Below are positions 35,298 to 43,364 of a DNA stretch of 64,000 bases, piece after piece. A program made the position numbers and the translations under genes. The stretch is from contig DXMF01000024.1 in NCBI GenBank assembly GCA_019414345.1, forward strand, positions 1-64,000, written 5' to 3'. The notes below the pieces were generated by a model, which ran no database searches, was not told where the DNA came from, and was given only the letters and a program-made list of their open reading frames with translations. Origin of the DNA: Collinsella sp. (GTDB taxonomy: Bacteria > Actinomycetota > Coriobacteriia > Coriobacteriales > Coriobacteriaceae). Positions within the stretch are counted from its first letter, which is position 1, and the number at the start of each line of letters is the position of its first letter.

Positions 35298-37094
35298 TTA
35301 AAGCCGCTGGCACACCGTAGCCACATGCCGTCCATCAAACCCGAACCCCCAGCGCACGCGGCCAACGCCGGGTCGCGGCACACGGATTTCGTCGATGCCG
35401 TCGCGCTCTATGTCGAGCAGCGCCTGCACGGCCAGCAATTCCAGGCCCAGCGCATCCACACCGGGGTCATACATCATGTTGATCGTTATCAGCGGACGTT
35501 CATCGAGCATACCGATCGTATCGGCTATGTCGAACACGGCGCCCGTAGGAAAAACCTGGATGTCCCAGCGATCCGCGCCACACTTTCGCCTCGAAGCAGG
35601 ATTGGCATAGCCCGGCAATCCAAAGCAGAGTCCTTGCAAGAGTAGGTGATATGGCAGCGGTGTATCTGGGTCGGTCACACCGATTCCCGCATCTCCCAAG
35701 ATGCGGCTTAGCGCCCGCCTCACGGTATCCTCGTTCCCATGGCACAGCCCGTCGCGAAACGCATCGACGTCTCGAATGTCTTCTGAAGCGCACTCAAACC
35801 ACTCAATAATCACTAGACGCAAGGCCTGGCGAAGCTCGTTATTGGGCAATCGCAAAGCACAGAGGCGATCGCCATACTCTGGCTCCTCAGTCATATCTGT
35901 CGTCAGGAAACCTGACAGATACAGCGCCGTCCACAAGCCATCATCAGGCGAGGCCTCTAGCCCCGCAGCGCCCAAACAAAGCGGGACCCCAACGCATCCA
36001 TGGGCCTCGAGCAAATCAAACAAGACCGAAAGGCGGTCGAGATTCCAGTCACTAACTACCCTACTCAGGCAATCCGCATACCCATACAGATCGGCACGCA
36101 CGGGCGCCGTGCAGCCTCGGTCCAAAAACCCAATCACACGCTCTGGACTCGAGCAATAGGCCCTGCCAAACCGATACCCCTCGAGCCATTCACGCGCATC
36201 ATCCAGGTATTCCTCGCGCCCAGCATGATTCAGCAGAGCCTCGGCCTCGGCATCCGAAAAGCCGAACCAACGGTCACACCAGGTCGAAAGCGGCGTCGTC
36301 AGACAATACGAGCAGCAGTGCAAAGAAAGCGCCGCTTCGGCAGGGCCGGGATACTCCCCCATCAGACACGTCAGCCGCAACGAATCGCGCGCAGTGGCAA
36401 TGGCGTCAAACAGCGCACGGTCAAGTAGTTCTGCCGGATCGGCGTCGGAAGCGTCCCTCGCGCTCGCACGGCGAGACCACGCCGCATCGTACCCATCAAC
36501 GAGCAATACAACCTGCTCATCGCAGGCAATCTCCAGCAGCTCTATGAGCACGCCAAGCACCGAGGCGACCTCATCCTCGCTCGCCGCGCCACGCGCAACG
36601 CGTTCGATGTGACGCACCTTGTCTCGAGCTAAATCCGGAGCCTCCAAAAGCGCCAGCAGACGAGCGCACTCGCCCGAAAGAGCATCGCGCACGACGTCGG
36701 CAATAGCGGCGCCACGCCTCGCAGCGCCAGAAAAGTCCAGCGATATCACCGGATAGCAAGCGTACTCATCCCGATAGCGCCCGCCGTCTGCATCCCAAAT
36801 CTGAGCATCGGCAAACAAACGCTGACCAGCGCGACTGACCGCCGGACGCTCCAGAAAAGCCCTGAGCATCGACAAGTTCATGCTCTTGCCAAAACCCTCG
36901 GGTCGACAGCACACCACAACGGACGCGTCGCAATCCAACACATCTGCAATAAACATGGTCTTGTCGACCAGCGTGCAGCAACCAAGAGCCTCCGCATAGT
37001 CGTGCATGCCAATGGGTAAAGCCGCATCGTCGGCACAGCCGATCAAACGCACGCCAAAGCCGGCAGCACAACCATTATTTGCCTGTTCAGACAC
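35298..37094 (-). CDS. AAA-ATPase-like protein with degenerate DUF1703/PD-(D/E)XK C-terminus
   Basis: About 598 residues. The N-terminal layout is that of the AAA-ATPase_like family: VDKTMFIADVL, then CCRPEGFGKSMNLSMLRAF, where most relatives have RPRRFGKS, and VVLLVDGYDAAW as Walker B. The C-terminal 100 residues align in position with the DUF1703 nuclease fold, but the expected acidic-Lys catalytic signature is not evident (GADRWDIQVFPTG occupies its place). Relatives are abundant in gut bacteria and of unknown function. The GTG at 37094 follows AGGGGG; a TTG one codon upstream is possible. It stands alone between convergent and divergent neighbours. Confidence 0.7.
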   Translation of the reverse strand: MSEQANNGCAAGFGVRLIGCADDAALPIGMHDYAEALGCCTLVDKTMFIADVLDCDASVVVCCRPEGFGKSMNLSMLRAFLERPAVSRAGQRLFADAQIWDADGGRYRDEYACYPVISLDFSGAARRGAAIADVVRDALSGECARLLALLEAPDLARDKVRHIERVARGAASEDEVASVLGVLIELLEIACDEQVVLLVDGYDAAWSRRASARDASDADPAELLDRALFDAIATARDSLRLTCLMGEYPGPAEAALSLHCCSYCLTTPLSTWCDRWFGFSDAEAEALLNHAGREEYLDDAREWLEGYRFGRAYCSSPERVIGFLDRGCTAPVRADLYGYADCLSRVVSDWNLDRLSVLFDLLEAHGCVGVPLCLGAAGLEASPDDGLWTALYLSGFLTTDMTEEPEYGDRLCALRLPNNELRQALRLVIIEWFECASEDIRDVDAFRDGLCHGNEDTVRRALSRILGDAGIGVTDPDTPLPYHLLLQGLCFGLPGYANPASRRKCGADRWDIQVFPTGAVFDIADTIGMLDERPLITINMMYDPGVDALGLELLAVQALLDIERDGIDEIRVPRPGVGRVRWGFGFDGRHVATVCQRL

Positions 37095-37229
37095 CAAAAC
37101 GTTCCCCCTAAATCACAACACGGTGCCAATTGTAATGACCTCCTCGCGCGTACCGATGCCGCCGCGCGATCATATCGGGCAACGGTAGCAACAAGAGGTG
37201 TGAGGGGGCACAACTAATCGTTGCACAAC

Positions 37230-37264
37230 AAAACGGGGCCCGATGCATTCGCACCGGACCCCGT
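37230..37264 (-). terminator. Terminator after the muramidase-like surface protein
   Basis: ACGGGG/CCCCGT with inner CCG/CGG pairs; TTTTGTT follows on the minus strand. It lies about 30 bases past the stop. The rest of the 200-base gap shows nothing. Confidence 0.75.
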
Positions 37265-37296
37265 CCCAACTCTTTAATTATCTAGCAACCAAGAGG

Positions 37297-39072
37297 CTAC
37301 TCCTCAGAGTCGTCCTCTCCAGAAGCTTTCTTCTGCTGATCGAGCTTATGCTTACCACTTACGATAGACGTAGCGCCCAGCGTGGCCAAGCTCGCGCTGG
37401 CAAGGCTCGCCATCACAATCAGATCGCCCGTCTTGGGCATATTGCCGCCAGATGACTTGGTTGTGGTGGTCGTAGTGGTCACCGTTTTGGAGTCATTTTG
37501 CTCCTGGACCTGGTTGTCGGTGTTGCCCTTACCGCCGTCCTCGCCCTGCTGCTTTCCGTCCTCGGTCTTGTCCTTGTTCTCGTCCTTCTTCTGAGCGGAT
37601 TTGTCGCCCTTCTCATCAGAGCTAGGACCCTTATCGGATTCAGCCTTCTCGGAAGCCTTGTCCTTGGAGTCGCCCTTTGCGGCCTCGGTCTTTTCCGTGG
37701 AAACCTGATCAGAGTTGTCCTTGTTCTGAGTCGAGCCATTATTGACGCCAGCCATCAGCGAAGAGCCCAGCGTAGAACCAAGCTGCACGGAGAAAGAAGG
37801 CTTCTTGTCCGGCGAAGCAACGGGAGCGTCCGGCGCCTTATTCGAGTCGTCCTTGGAATCATCGGAATCAGGGACTGCGTCAGAGCCGGAGCCGTTGTTA
37901 GAGCCGGTGTCAACGGACGAATCGCTCGAGCCGGTGGATGAGTTAGAGGTGTCAGCGCCGGTCGAACCAGAAGCGTCGCTGTCCGTATTGCCGGCAGAGC
38001 TTGAAGGCGAATCGCCCGCAGCAGAGCCGTTCGAATCGGAGCCGTTCGAGGTAGAGCCGTCGTTGGTAGTGTCACCAGCAGAGCCATTACCGTCAGCATC
38101 GGTCGAGGGCGCATCCATCCTGTCATCGTTGACATCGTCACTCGAGCCGTCATTCGAATCAGGTGTCAGCGAGGGCGCCGGCGCAGGCTCGGGCTGCACG
38201 GGCGCCGCGGCGGCAGCCTCGTCCTCAGCGATATAAACCAAGCAGTCCGTTAGCTCGTTGCGGTAGCGGTTCTTCCAGCCCTCATGATACTGGGGCTGGC
38301 TCGAATACTTGGTCGCCACGTTATTGACCACGCTGTTGGAGAGCGCCGTCACAAACTCGCGGTCGGACATATCGTTGGAAAGATTCGCCCAACGGAAGAA
38401 GTCCCTGCAACCACCGGTGCCGCACATGTTGGTGATGCTCCACACCATGCCCTTGACGCAATCGGCGCGGCCCGAAATATCAATGCCCAGGCCGCTCTTG
38501 AGCCACGCCTCGGTCACCGCATAGTACGAGTTGTACGCATACGCATCCTGCAGAGCCGAAAACTCAGCAGGATCGGTGTTATAAGCACCCTGGAAGGCCT
38601 CCTGTACAATACGGCCCAGCTCGGTAAGCTGGTCGTTCTCGTACATGGCATTGCTCGCGTTGGAAATCTCGCTGCCGCGATCAATCGCATCCTTGAGCAT
38701 GCCGTACTTGGCAGAATCGTAGTTGTAAACCTGCTTCATAAACGGAATGAGCGACCAACGACGGTCGAACTGGTAATAGCCCAGCGCGTTGTAGCCGTCA
38801 CCATACGAAAAGCCCTGGTTATAGTTGCCATGGCTCTCGTACTTGGTAAAGTACTTCATCTCGGGAGTCACGTTGACAAACGAAACGCCCTGGACCGACC
38901 TCAGCACGCCCGAGAAGGACTGTTGGGTGTAAAGGCCCTTATCGATATCGGTGGCATCCGAGGCAACGCCCGGCGTGGGCTCCTCGGCAGCGGCGGGTGC
39001 CGGCGCGGAAACGGCGCCAAACGAAAGCGCCAGCGTCAGGCCCGCGACAATCGCGGAATGCTTGGGCTGCAT
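37297..39072 (-). CDS. Secreted muramidase-like (VgrG3 C-terminal-type) surface protein with sortase-like tail
   Basis: 591 residues. Signal peptide 1-29 (VAGLTLALSFGAVSAPAPA). Residues about 65-275 resemble the lysozyme-like domain known from the C-terminus of VgrG3: TKYESHGNYNQGFSYGDGYN with the candidate catalytic Glu, then ALGYYQFDRRW. Residues 280-540 are a low-complexity Ser/Asp/Gly and then Lys/Glu/Asp-rich stalk. The end has NMPKTGDLIVM, a hydrophobic segment and a charged tail, a sortase signal with Met in place of Leu in LPxTG. Probably a wall-anchored peptidoglycan hydrolase; activity is unproven. Confidence 0.75.
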   Translation of the reverse strand: MQPKHSAIVAGLTLALSFGAVSAPAPAAAEEPTPGVASDATDIDKGLYTQQSFSGVLRSVQGVSFVNVTPEMKYFTKYESHGNYNQGFSYGDGYNALGYYQFDRRWSLIPFMKQVYNYDSAKYGMLKDAIDRGSEISNASNAMYENDQLTELGRIVQEAFQGAYNTDPAEFSALQDAYAYNSYYAVTEAWLKSGLGIDISGRADCVKGMVWSITNMCGTGGCRDFFRWANLSNDMSDREFVTALSNSVVNNVATKYSSQPQYHEGWKNRYRNELTDCLVYIAEDEAAAAAPVQPEPAPAPSLTPDSNDGSSDDVNDDRMDAPSTDADGNGSAGDTTNDGSTSNGSDSNGSAAGDSPSSSAGNTDSDASGSTGADTSNSSTGSSDSSVDTGSNNGSGSDAVPDSDDSKDDSNKAPDAPVASPDKKPSFSVQLGSTLGSSLMAGVNNGSTQNKDNSDQVSTEKTEAAKGDSKDKASEKAESDKGPSSDEKGDKSAQKKDENKDKTEDGKQQGEDGGKGNTDNQVQEQNDSKTVTTTTTTTKSSGGNMPKTGDLIVMASLASASLATLGATSIVSGKHKLDQQKKASGEDDSEE

Positions 39073-39211
39073 AAGATCCTCCCTGCATTGGTGTAGTTAA
39101 AGTGCAGTTTGCAAAGATAAAACTAAGTATTGCAGCTCGCCCGTTGTTGCACAACAACCCCTCGGTAAACGGCAACAACCCTCCGCGAAATCTTAAGGAA
39201 TTGCGGTCAAC

Positions 39212-39643
39212 CTACAGCTTAATGTCAAAGTTGATTTCGGGGACGGCGGCCAGGTCGGCCAACGTCACGCCGTCGACATAGTTCTCGATGACCTCGTCAA
39301 GGCCACGCCAGAACTTGACGGTGGAACACAAGTCACTGCGGGCGCAGCTGTTGTCGATGCCATCGCACGCCACCGGAGCCGTGCTGCCCTCAACGGCACG
39401 CAAGATGTCGCCGGCACGCACCTCGGCCGGGTCCTTGGCCATCATGTAGCCGCCGCCCTTGCCACGCACGCTCTTAAGCAGGTCCGCCTTCATAAGCGGA
39501 CGCACCAGCTGCTCCAAATACTTTTGCGAGATATGCTCGCGGTCGGCAACCTCGCGCAAGGCAATCTTGCCCTCGGCGTCGCCCAGCGCCGCGATATAGA
39601 TCATCAGTCGGAGGGCATAGCGGCCCTTGGAAGAAATGAGCAT
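39212..39643 (-). CDS. Rrf2 family Fe-S-sensing repressor of the suf operon
   Basis: 143 residues. N-terminal winged helix (MLISSKGRYALRLMIYIAAL, then HISQKYLEQLV). Three Cys at 93, 100 and 106 (ACDGIDNSCARSDLC) match the cluster-binding triad of IscR-like regulators, so it probably carries a [2Fe-2S] cluster and reports Fe-S status. It is divergent from sufCBDSU, and two 31-bp dyads lie between them; the nearer is only 20 bases from its own start, implying autoregulation. Start ATG with GGGAGGGTAGG upstream. Confidence 0.9.
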   Translation of the reverse strand: MLISSKGRYALRLMIYIAALGDAEGKIALREVADREHISQKYLEQLVRPLMKADLLKSVRGKGGGYMMAKDPAEVRAGDILRAVEGSTAPVACDGIDNSCARSDLCSTVKFWRGLDEVIENYVDGVTLADLAAVPEINFDIKL

Positions 39644-39663
39644 ACCTACCCTCCCATCGCATC

Positions 39664-39694
39664 TGGGACAACATAACCAGGTTTGTTTGTCCCA
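39664..39694. promoter_or_regulatory. 31-bp dyad operator 1 between rrf2 and sufC
   Basis: Begins TGGGACAA and ends TTTGTCCCA with an imperfectly symmetric interior containing ATAACCAGGTT. Almost the inverse of operator 2. Likely binding site of the Rrf2 regulator. Confidence 0.75.
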
Positions 39695-39707
39695 AATTTA
39701 AAGTAAG

Positions 39708-39738
39708 TGGGACAAACACAACAGGTTATTTTGTCCCA
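39708..39738. promoter_or_regulatory. 31-bp dyad operator 2 between rrf2 and sufC
   Basis: Begins TGGGACAA and ends TTTTGTCCCA, interior CAGGTTA. Its centre is 44 bases from that of operator 1, about four helical turns, so two dimers would sit on the same face. Confidence 0.75.
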
Positions 39739-39775
39739 GAATTTGAAAAGTCGAGTGGATTAGTCGGGTTTTCCC

Positions 39776-39803
39776 TTGACTAACGCCGAACCCATAGTAA
39801 CTT
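39776..39803 (+). promoter_or_regulatory. Candidate suf operon promoter
   Basis: TTGACT (39776-39781), 16-base spacer, TAACTT (39798-39803). It lies 37 bases downstream of operator 2, so regulation may need more than simple occlusion. Confidence 0.45.
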
Positions 39804-39867
39804 TATTCCGAGAAGATTCCTAGGGTTTAGTACACCTATGAGTACACCATATACAGAGAGGGACAGC

Positions 39868-40668
39868 ATGAGCGCAAATCCGCTGCTTTCCATCGAAGGT
39901 CTGACCGCCTCCGTGGACGAGAAGACCATCCTCCACAACGTCAACCTTAACGTCGCCGCCGGCGAGACCCACGTGCTGATGGGACCCAACGGCGCCGGCA
40001 AGTCCACCCTCGGCCACCTGGTCATGGGCGACCCCGTTTACACGGTCAACGACGGCCGCATCGTCTTTGACGGCCAGGACATCACCGAGCTCACCACCGA
40101 CAAGCGCTCGCGCGCCGGCCTGTTCCTGAGCTTCCAGGCCCCGGTCGAGATTCCGGGCGTGCCGCTGTCGAGCTTTTTGCGCGCCAGCATCGCCGGCCGC
40201 CCCGGCCTGGAGATGAAGGGCAAGGAGTTCCGCCGTCGCGTCAAGGAACTCGCGGCCGAGCTCAACATGGATACCGCCTACCTCAACCGTGAGCTGGGCG
40301 TGGGCTTCTCGGGCGGCGAGAAAAAGAAGGTCGAGATGCTCCAGCTTTTGCTGCTGCAGCCCAAGCTCGCCATCCTGGACGAGACTGACTCCGGCCTGGA
40401 CGTCGACGCCCTGTCCACCGTCGGCCACGGCATGGACGCGTATCGCAAGAGCTGCGACGGCTCCATGCTCATCATCACGCACAACACGCGCATTTTGGAG
40501 CACCTGGATGTCGACCGCGTCCACGTTATGGTCAAGGGCCACATCGTGCGCGAGGACGACGCCTCGCTCATCCCCTGGATCGACAAGAACGGCTTTGAGA
40601 CCTTCGAGCGCGAGGCCGCCGAGCAGCGCGCCCAGGCCGAGTCTGCCGCTGCCGAGCAGCAGGCGTAA
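39868..40668 (+). CDS. sufC: Fe-S cluster assembly ATPase SufC
   Basis: 266 residues. Cytoplasmic ABC-type ATPase of the SufBCD scaffold. Walker A MGPNGAGKSTLGHLVMG, Q-loop LFLSFQAPVEIPGVPL, signature GFSGGEKKKVEMLQ, Walker B LAILDETDSGLD, H-loop IITHNTR; all diagnostic for SufC. The ATG at 39868 is chosen because AGAGGGA precedes it; the frame is open ten codons upstream without a ribosome site. First gene of sufCBDSU, controlled by the Rrf2 protein encoded divergently. The Ala/Glu-rich tail is unremarkable. Confidence 0.96.
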   Translation: MSANPLLSIEGLTASVDEKTILHNVNLNVAAGETHVLMGPNGAGKSTLGHLVMGDPVYTVNDGRIVFDGQDITELTTDKRSRAGLFLSFQAPVEIPGVPLSSFLRASIAGRPGLEMKGKEFRRRVKELAAELNMDTAYLNRELGVGFSGGEKKKVEMLQLLLLQPKLAILDETDSGLDVDALSTVGHGMDAYRKSCDGSMLIITHNTRILEHLDVDRVHVMVKGHIVREDDASLIPWIDKNGFETFEREAAEQRAQAESAAAEQQA

Positions 40669-40680
40669 AGGGGCGACGCA

Positions 40681-42093
40681 ATGACCAAGAACCGCACCGA
40701 GGTCGCGGACATCGACCGCAGCCTCTACGACTTCACCTATGGCGAGGAGGGATTCGAGCGCCTCGACGCCGGCATCACGCCCGACATCGTGCGCGAGATC
40801 AGCGCCAAAAAGGACGAGCCGCAGTGGATGCTCGACCTGCGCCTCAAGTCCCTCGAGATCTTCAATCGTTTTCCCGACCCGACGTGGGGCCCCTCCATCG
40901 AGGGCCTGGACATGGACAACATCGTCACCTACGTCAAGCCCAACACCGACCAAAAGCACGACTGGGAGTCGGTGCCCGACGACATCAAGAACACCTTTGA
41001 GCGCTTGGGCATCCCCGAGGCCGAGCGCAGCTACCTGGCGGGCGTCGGCGCGCAGTACGACTCCGAGCTGGTCTACCACAACATGCAGGACACGGCGTCC
41101 AAGATGGGCATCGTCTACTCCGGTATTGAGGAAGCCCTGCACGATCCGCAGTGGGAGCCGCTCATCCACGAGAAATTCATGACGCTCATCCCGCCCACCG
41201 ACCACAAGTTTGCGGCCCTGCACGGCGCCGTGTGGTCGGGCGGCTCGTTTGTCTACGTTCCCAAGGGCACCAAGTTGGACTTCCCGCTGCAGAGCTACTT
41301 CCGCCTTAACGCCAAGGGCGCCGGCCAGTTTGAGCACACGCTCATCATCGTCGAGGACGATGCCGACCTGCACTTTATCGAGGGTTGCTCCGCGCCCAAG
41401 TACAACGTGGCCAACCTCCACGCCGGCGCTGTGGAGCTCTTTGTGGGCAAGCGTGCGCACCTGCGCTACTCGACCATCGAGAACTGGTCCAAGAACATGT
41501 ACAACCTCAACACCAAGCGTGCGCGCGTGGACGAGGACGGCGACATCGAGTGGATCAGTGGCTCCTTCGGCAGCCACGTGGGCTACCTCTACCCCATGAG
41601 CGTGCTCAACGGCCGCCGCGCCCGCTCGAGCTTTACCGGCATCACCTTTGCCGGTGCCGGTCAAAACCTCGACACCGGCTGCAAGGTCGTGCTCAACGCA
41701 CCCGATACCTCGGCAACCGTCGAGACCAAGGGCATCTCTAAGAGCGGCGGTATCCAGACCTTCCGCAGCTCCATCGTGGCCACGCCTAAGGCCGAGGGCT
41801 CCAAGGCAACCGTGAGCTGCCAGTCGCTGATGCTCGACGACCAAAGCCGCTCCGACACTATTCCAGCCATGGACATCCGCGCCAAGAACGTCGACATCGG
41901 CCACGAGGCCACCATCGGACGTATCGGCGACGACAAGGTGTTCTACCTGATGAGCCGCGGTATCTCGGAGGAAGAGGCCCGTACCATGATCGTCAACGGC
42001 TTTGCCAACCCAGTCTCCAAGGAGCTGCCGCTGGAGTACGCCGTCGAGATGAACAACCTGATCAAGCTCGAGATGGAAGGAGCGATCGGATAA
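40681..42093 (+). CDS. sufB: Fe-S cluster scaffold protein SufB
   Basis: 470 residues, the normal length. Conserved SufB segments are present throughout: GVGAQYDSELVYHN, GGSFVYVPKGTKLDFPLQ, HFIEGCSAPKYN, the beta-helix core with YSTIENWSKNMYNLNTKRA, and the C-terminal GRIGDDKVFYLMSRGISEEE. With SufC and SufD it forms the complex on which new clusters are built. It starts 12 bases after sufC and its stop overlaps the sufD start (TAATG). Confidence 0.96.
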   Translation: MTKNRTEVADIDRSLYDFTYGEEGFERLDAGITPDIVREISAKKDEPQWMLDLRLKSLEIFNRFPDPTWGPSIEGLDMDNIVTYVKPNTDQKHDWESVPDDIKNTFERLGIPEAERSYLAGVGAQYDSELVYHNMQDTASKMGIVYSGIEEALHDPQWEPLIHEKFMTLIPPTDHKFAALHGAVWSGGSFVYVPKGTKLDFPLQSYFRLNAKGAGQFEHTLIIVEDDADLHFIEGCSAPKYNVANLHAGAVELFVGKRAHLRYSTIENWSKNMYNLNTKRARVDEDGDIEWISGSFGSHVGYLYPMSVLNGRRARSSFTGITFAGAGQNLDTGCKVVLNAPDTSATVETKGISKSGGIQTFRSSIVATPKAEGSKATVSCQSLMLDDQSRSDTIPAMDIRAKNVDIGHEATIGRIGDDKVFYLMSRGISEEEARTMIVNGFANPVSKELPLEYAVEMNNLIKLEMEGAIG

Positions 42094-43364
42094 TGAAACA
42101 GACCACTAACACCGCTGCTACCACCCTTGAGCAGGTCAACGCGATGCCGGCCGCCACTTGGGGCTGGCTGAAGATGAATCAGACCAAGCTCGAGCTCTCT
42201 GACGAGCTTGCCGCCGCTCCCACCGAGGCCGTTGAGGTCGAGGGCTTGGACGAGCAGTTTACTGGCGTGGCAGACGCGTTCGAAGCCGCCATGGACACCA
42301 TGGCCGAGCGCTTCCCCGAGCGCCGCGCCTCCGCCCCCGGCGACGCCGCCGACCGCGCCCGCATCACGCCCGAGACCGAGCTCGACGTGCCCGCCACCTC
42401 CATCTACCAGGCCGGCGCCATCAAGCTCGAGGAGGAGCTCTCCCCTGCCGAGGCCTTCGAGACTGGCATGGGCGAGGCTACCTACACCTACCTGGCCGAC
42501 CACGCCACCAAGCGCGTCGTCATCGATGTGCCCGCATACAAGCACGCCACGGTTACCGTGCGCGTGAGTGGCGTCGACGCTGCCGCGGCCATCGCCGCCA
42601 TCGATGTCGTCGCCCGTCCGCAGGCAACGCTCGACCTGCGCATAGCCCTGGACTCCCCCGTTGCCGGCCAAGGCGTCGTGGGCTCCGCGCTACGCGTGTG
42701 CGCCCACGAGTACGCCACCGTCAACGTGACCTGCACGCAGACGCTCGACGATAGCTGGATCGCGCTCGACGACACCGGCCTGTTCCTGGACGAGGGCGCG
42801 CGCGTCAACGTGCAGCACACCGTCCTGGGTGCTGGCGCCAGCGCCACCGGCCTTGCCGGCGACCTGCTGGGCGATACCGCCAAGGTGACGATCGATACCG
42901 ATTACCTGGGCGCCCGCGAGCAGGTGCGCGACTTTAACTACGAGCTGCGCCACCGCGGCCGCAAGACCGAGTGCGAGATCGACGCCAACGGCGTGCTGAC
43001 TGGCACGTCCAAGAAGGTCTACCGTGGCACCATCGACCTCGTGCACGGCTGCAAGGGTGCCGTCGGCACCGAGCGCGAGACGGTGCTTTTGGCCAACAAG
43101 GGCGTCGACAACAAGACCGTTCCCGTCATTCTCTGCGACGAGGACGACGTCGCCGGCAACCACGGCGCCACGATCGGCCACGTCCGCGACGAACAACTGT
43201 TCTATCTCGCCTGCCGAGGCCTTGACCAAAACGCCGCCGAGGACCTGTTCATCCGCGCCAAGCTGGAGGACGCCGCGCTTTCCGCCACCGACGAGCGCAC
43301 CCGCGCCGCCGTCGTCCGCCTGGGCAACAACCTGATCGACAACTTTGAAGAGGAGCTCGCATGA
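42093..43364 (+). CDS. sufD: Fe-S cluster assembly protein SufD
   Basis: 423 residues. The N-terminal 170 residues are divergent and Ala/Glu-rich, while the C-terminal half has the SufBD core: FNYELRHRGRKTECEIDANG, KKVYRGTIDLVHGCKG and GATIGHVRDEQLFYLACRGL. It pairs with SufB in the SufBC2D complex. Coupled to sufB by TAATG and to sufS by ATGA. Position in the operon and this core together make the assignment safe. Confidence 0.93.
   Translation: MKQTTNTAATTLEQVNAMPAATWGWLKMNQTKLELSDELAAAPTEAVEVEGLDEQFTGVADAFEAAMDTMAERFPERRASAPGDAADRARITPETELDVPATSIYQAGAIKLEEELSPAEAFETGMGEATYTYLADHATKRVVIDVPAYKHATVTVRVSGVDAAAAIAAIDVVARPQATLDLRIALDSPVAGQGVVGSALRVCAHEYATVNVTCTQTLDDSWIALDDTGLFLDEGARVNVQHTVLGAGASATGLAGDLLGDTAKVTIDTDYLGAREQVRDFNYELRHRGRKTECEIDANGVLTGTSKKVYRGTIDLVHGCKGAVGTERETVLLANKGVDNKTVPVILCDEDDVAGNHGATIGHVRDEQLFYLACRGLDQNAAEDLFIRAKLEDAALSATDERTRAAVVRLGNNLIDNFEEELA

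Noticed and set aside
39820..41904. Long open frame of about 690 codons on the minus strand opposite sufC/sufB
   Set aside because: Pure shadow of GC-biased codons in two certain genes; composition is Val/Leu/Gly/Asp-rich without domains or ribosome site.
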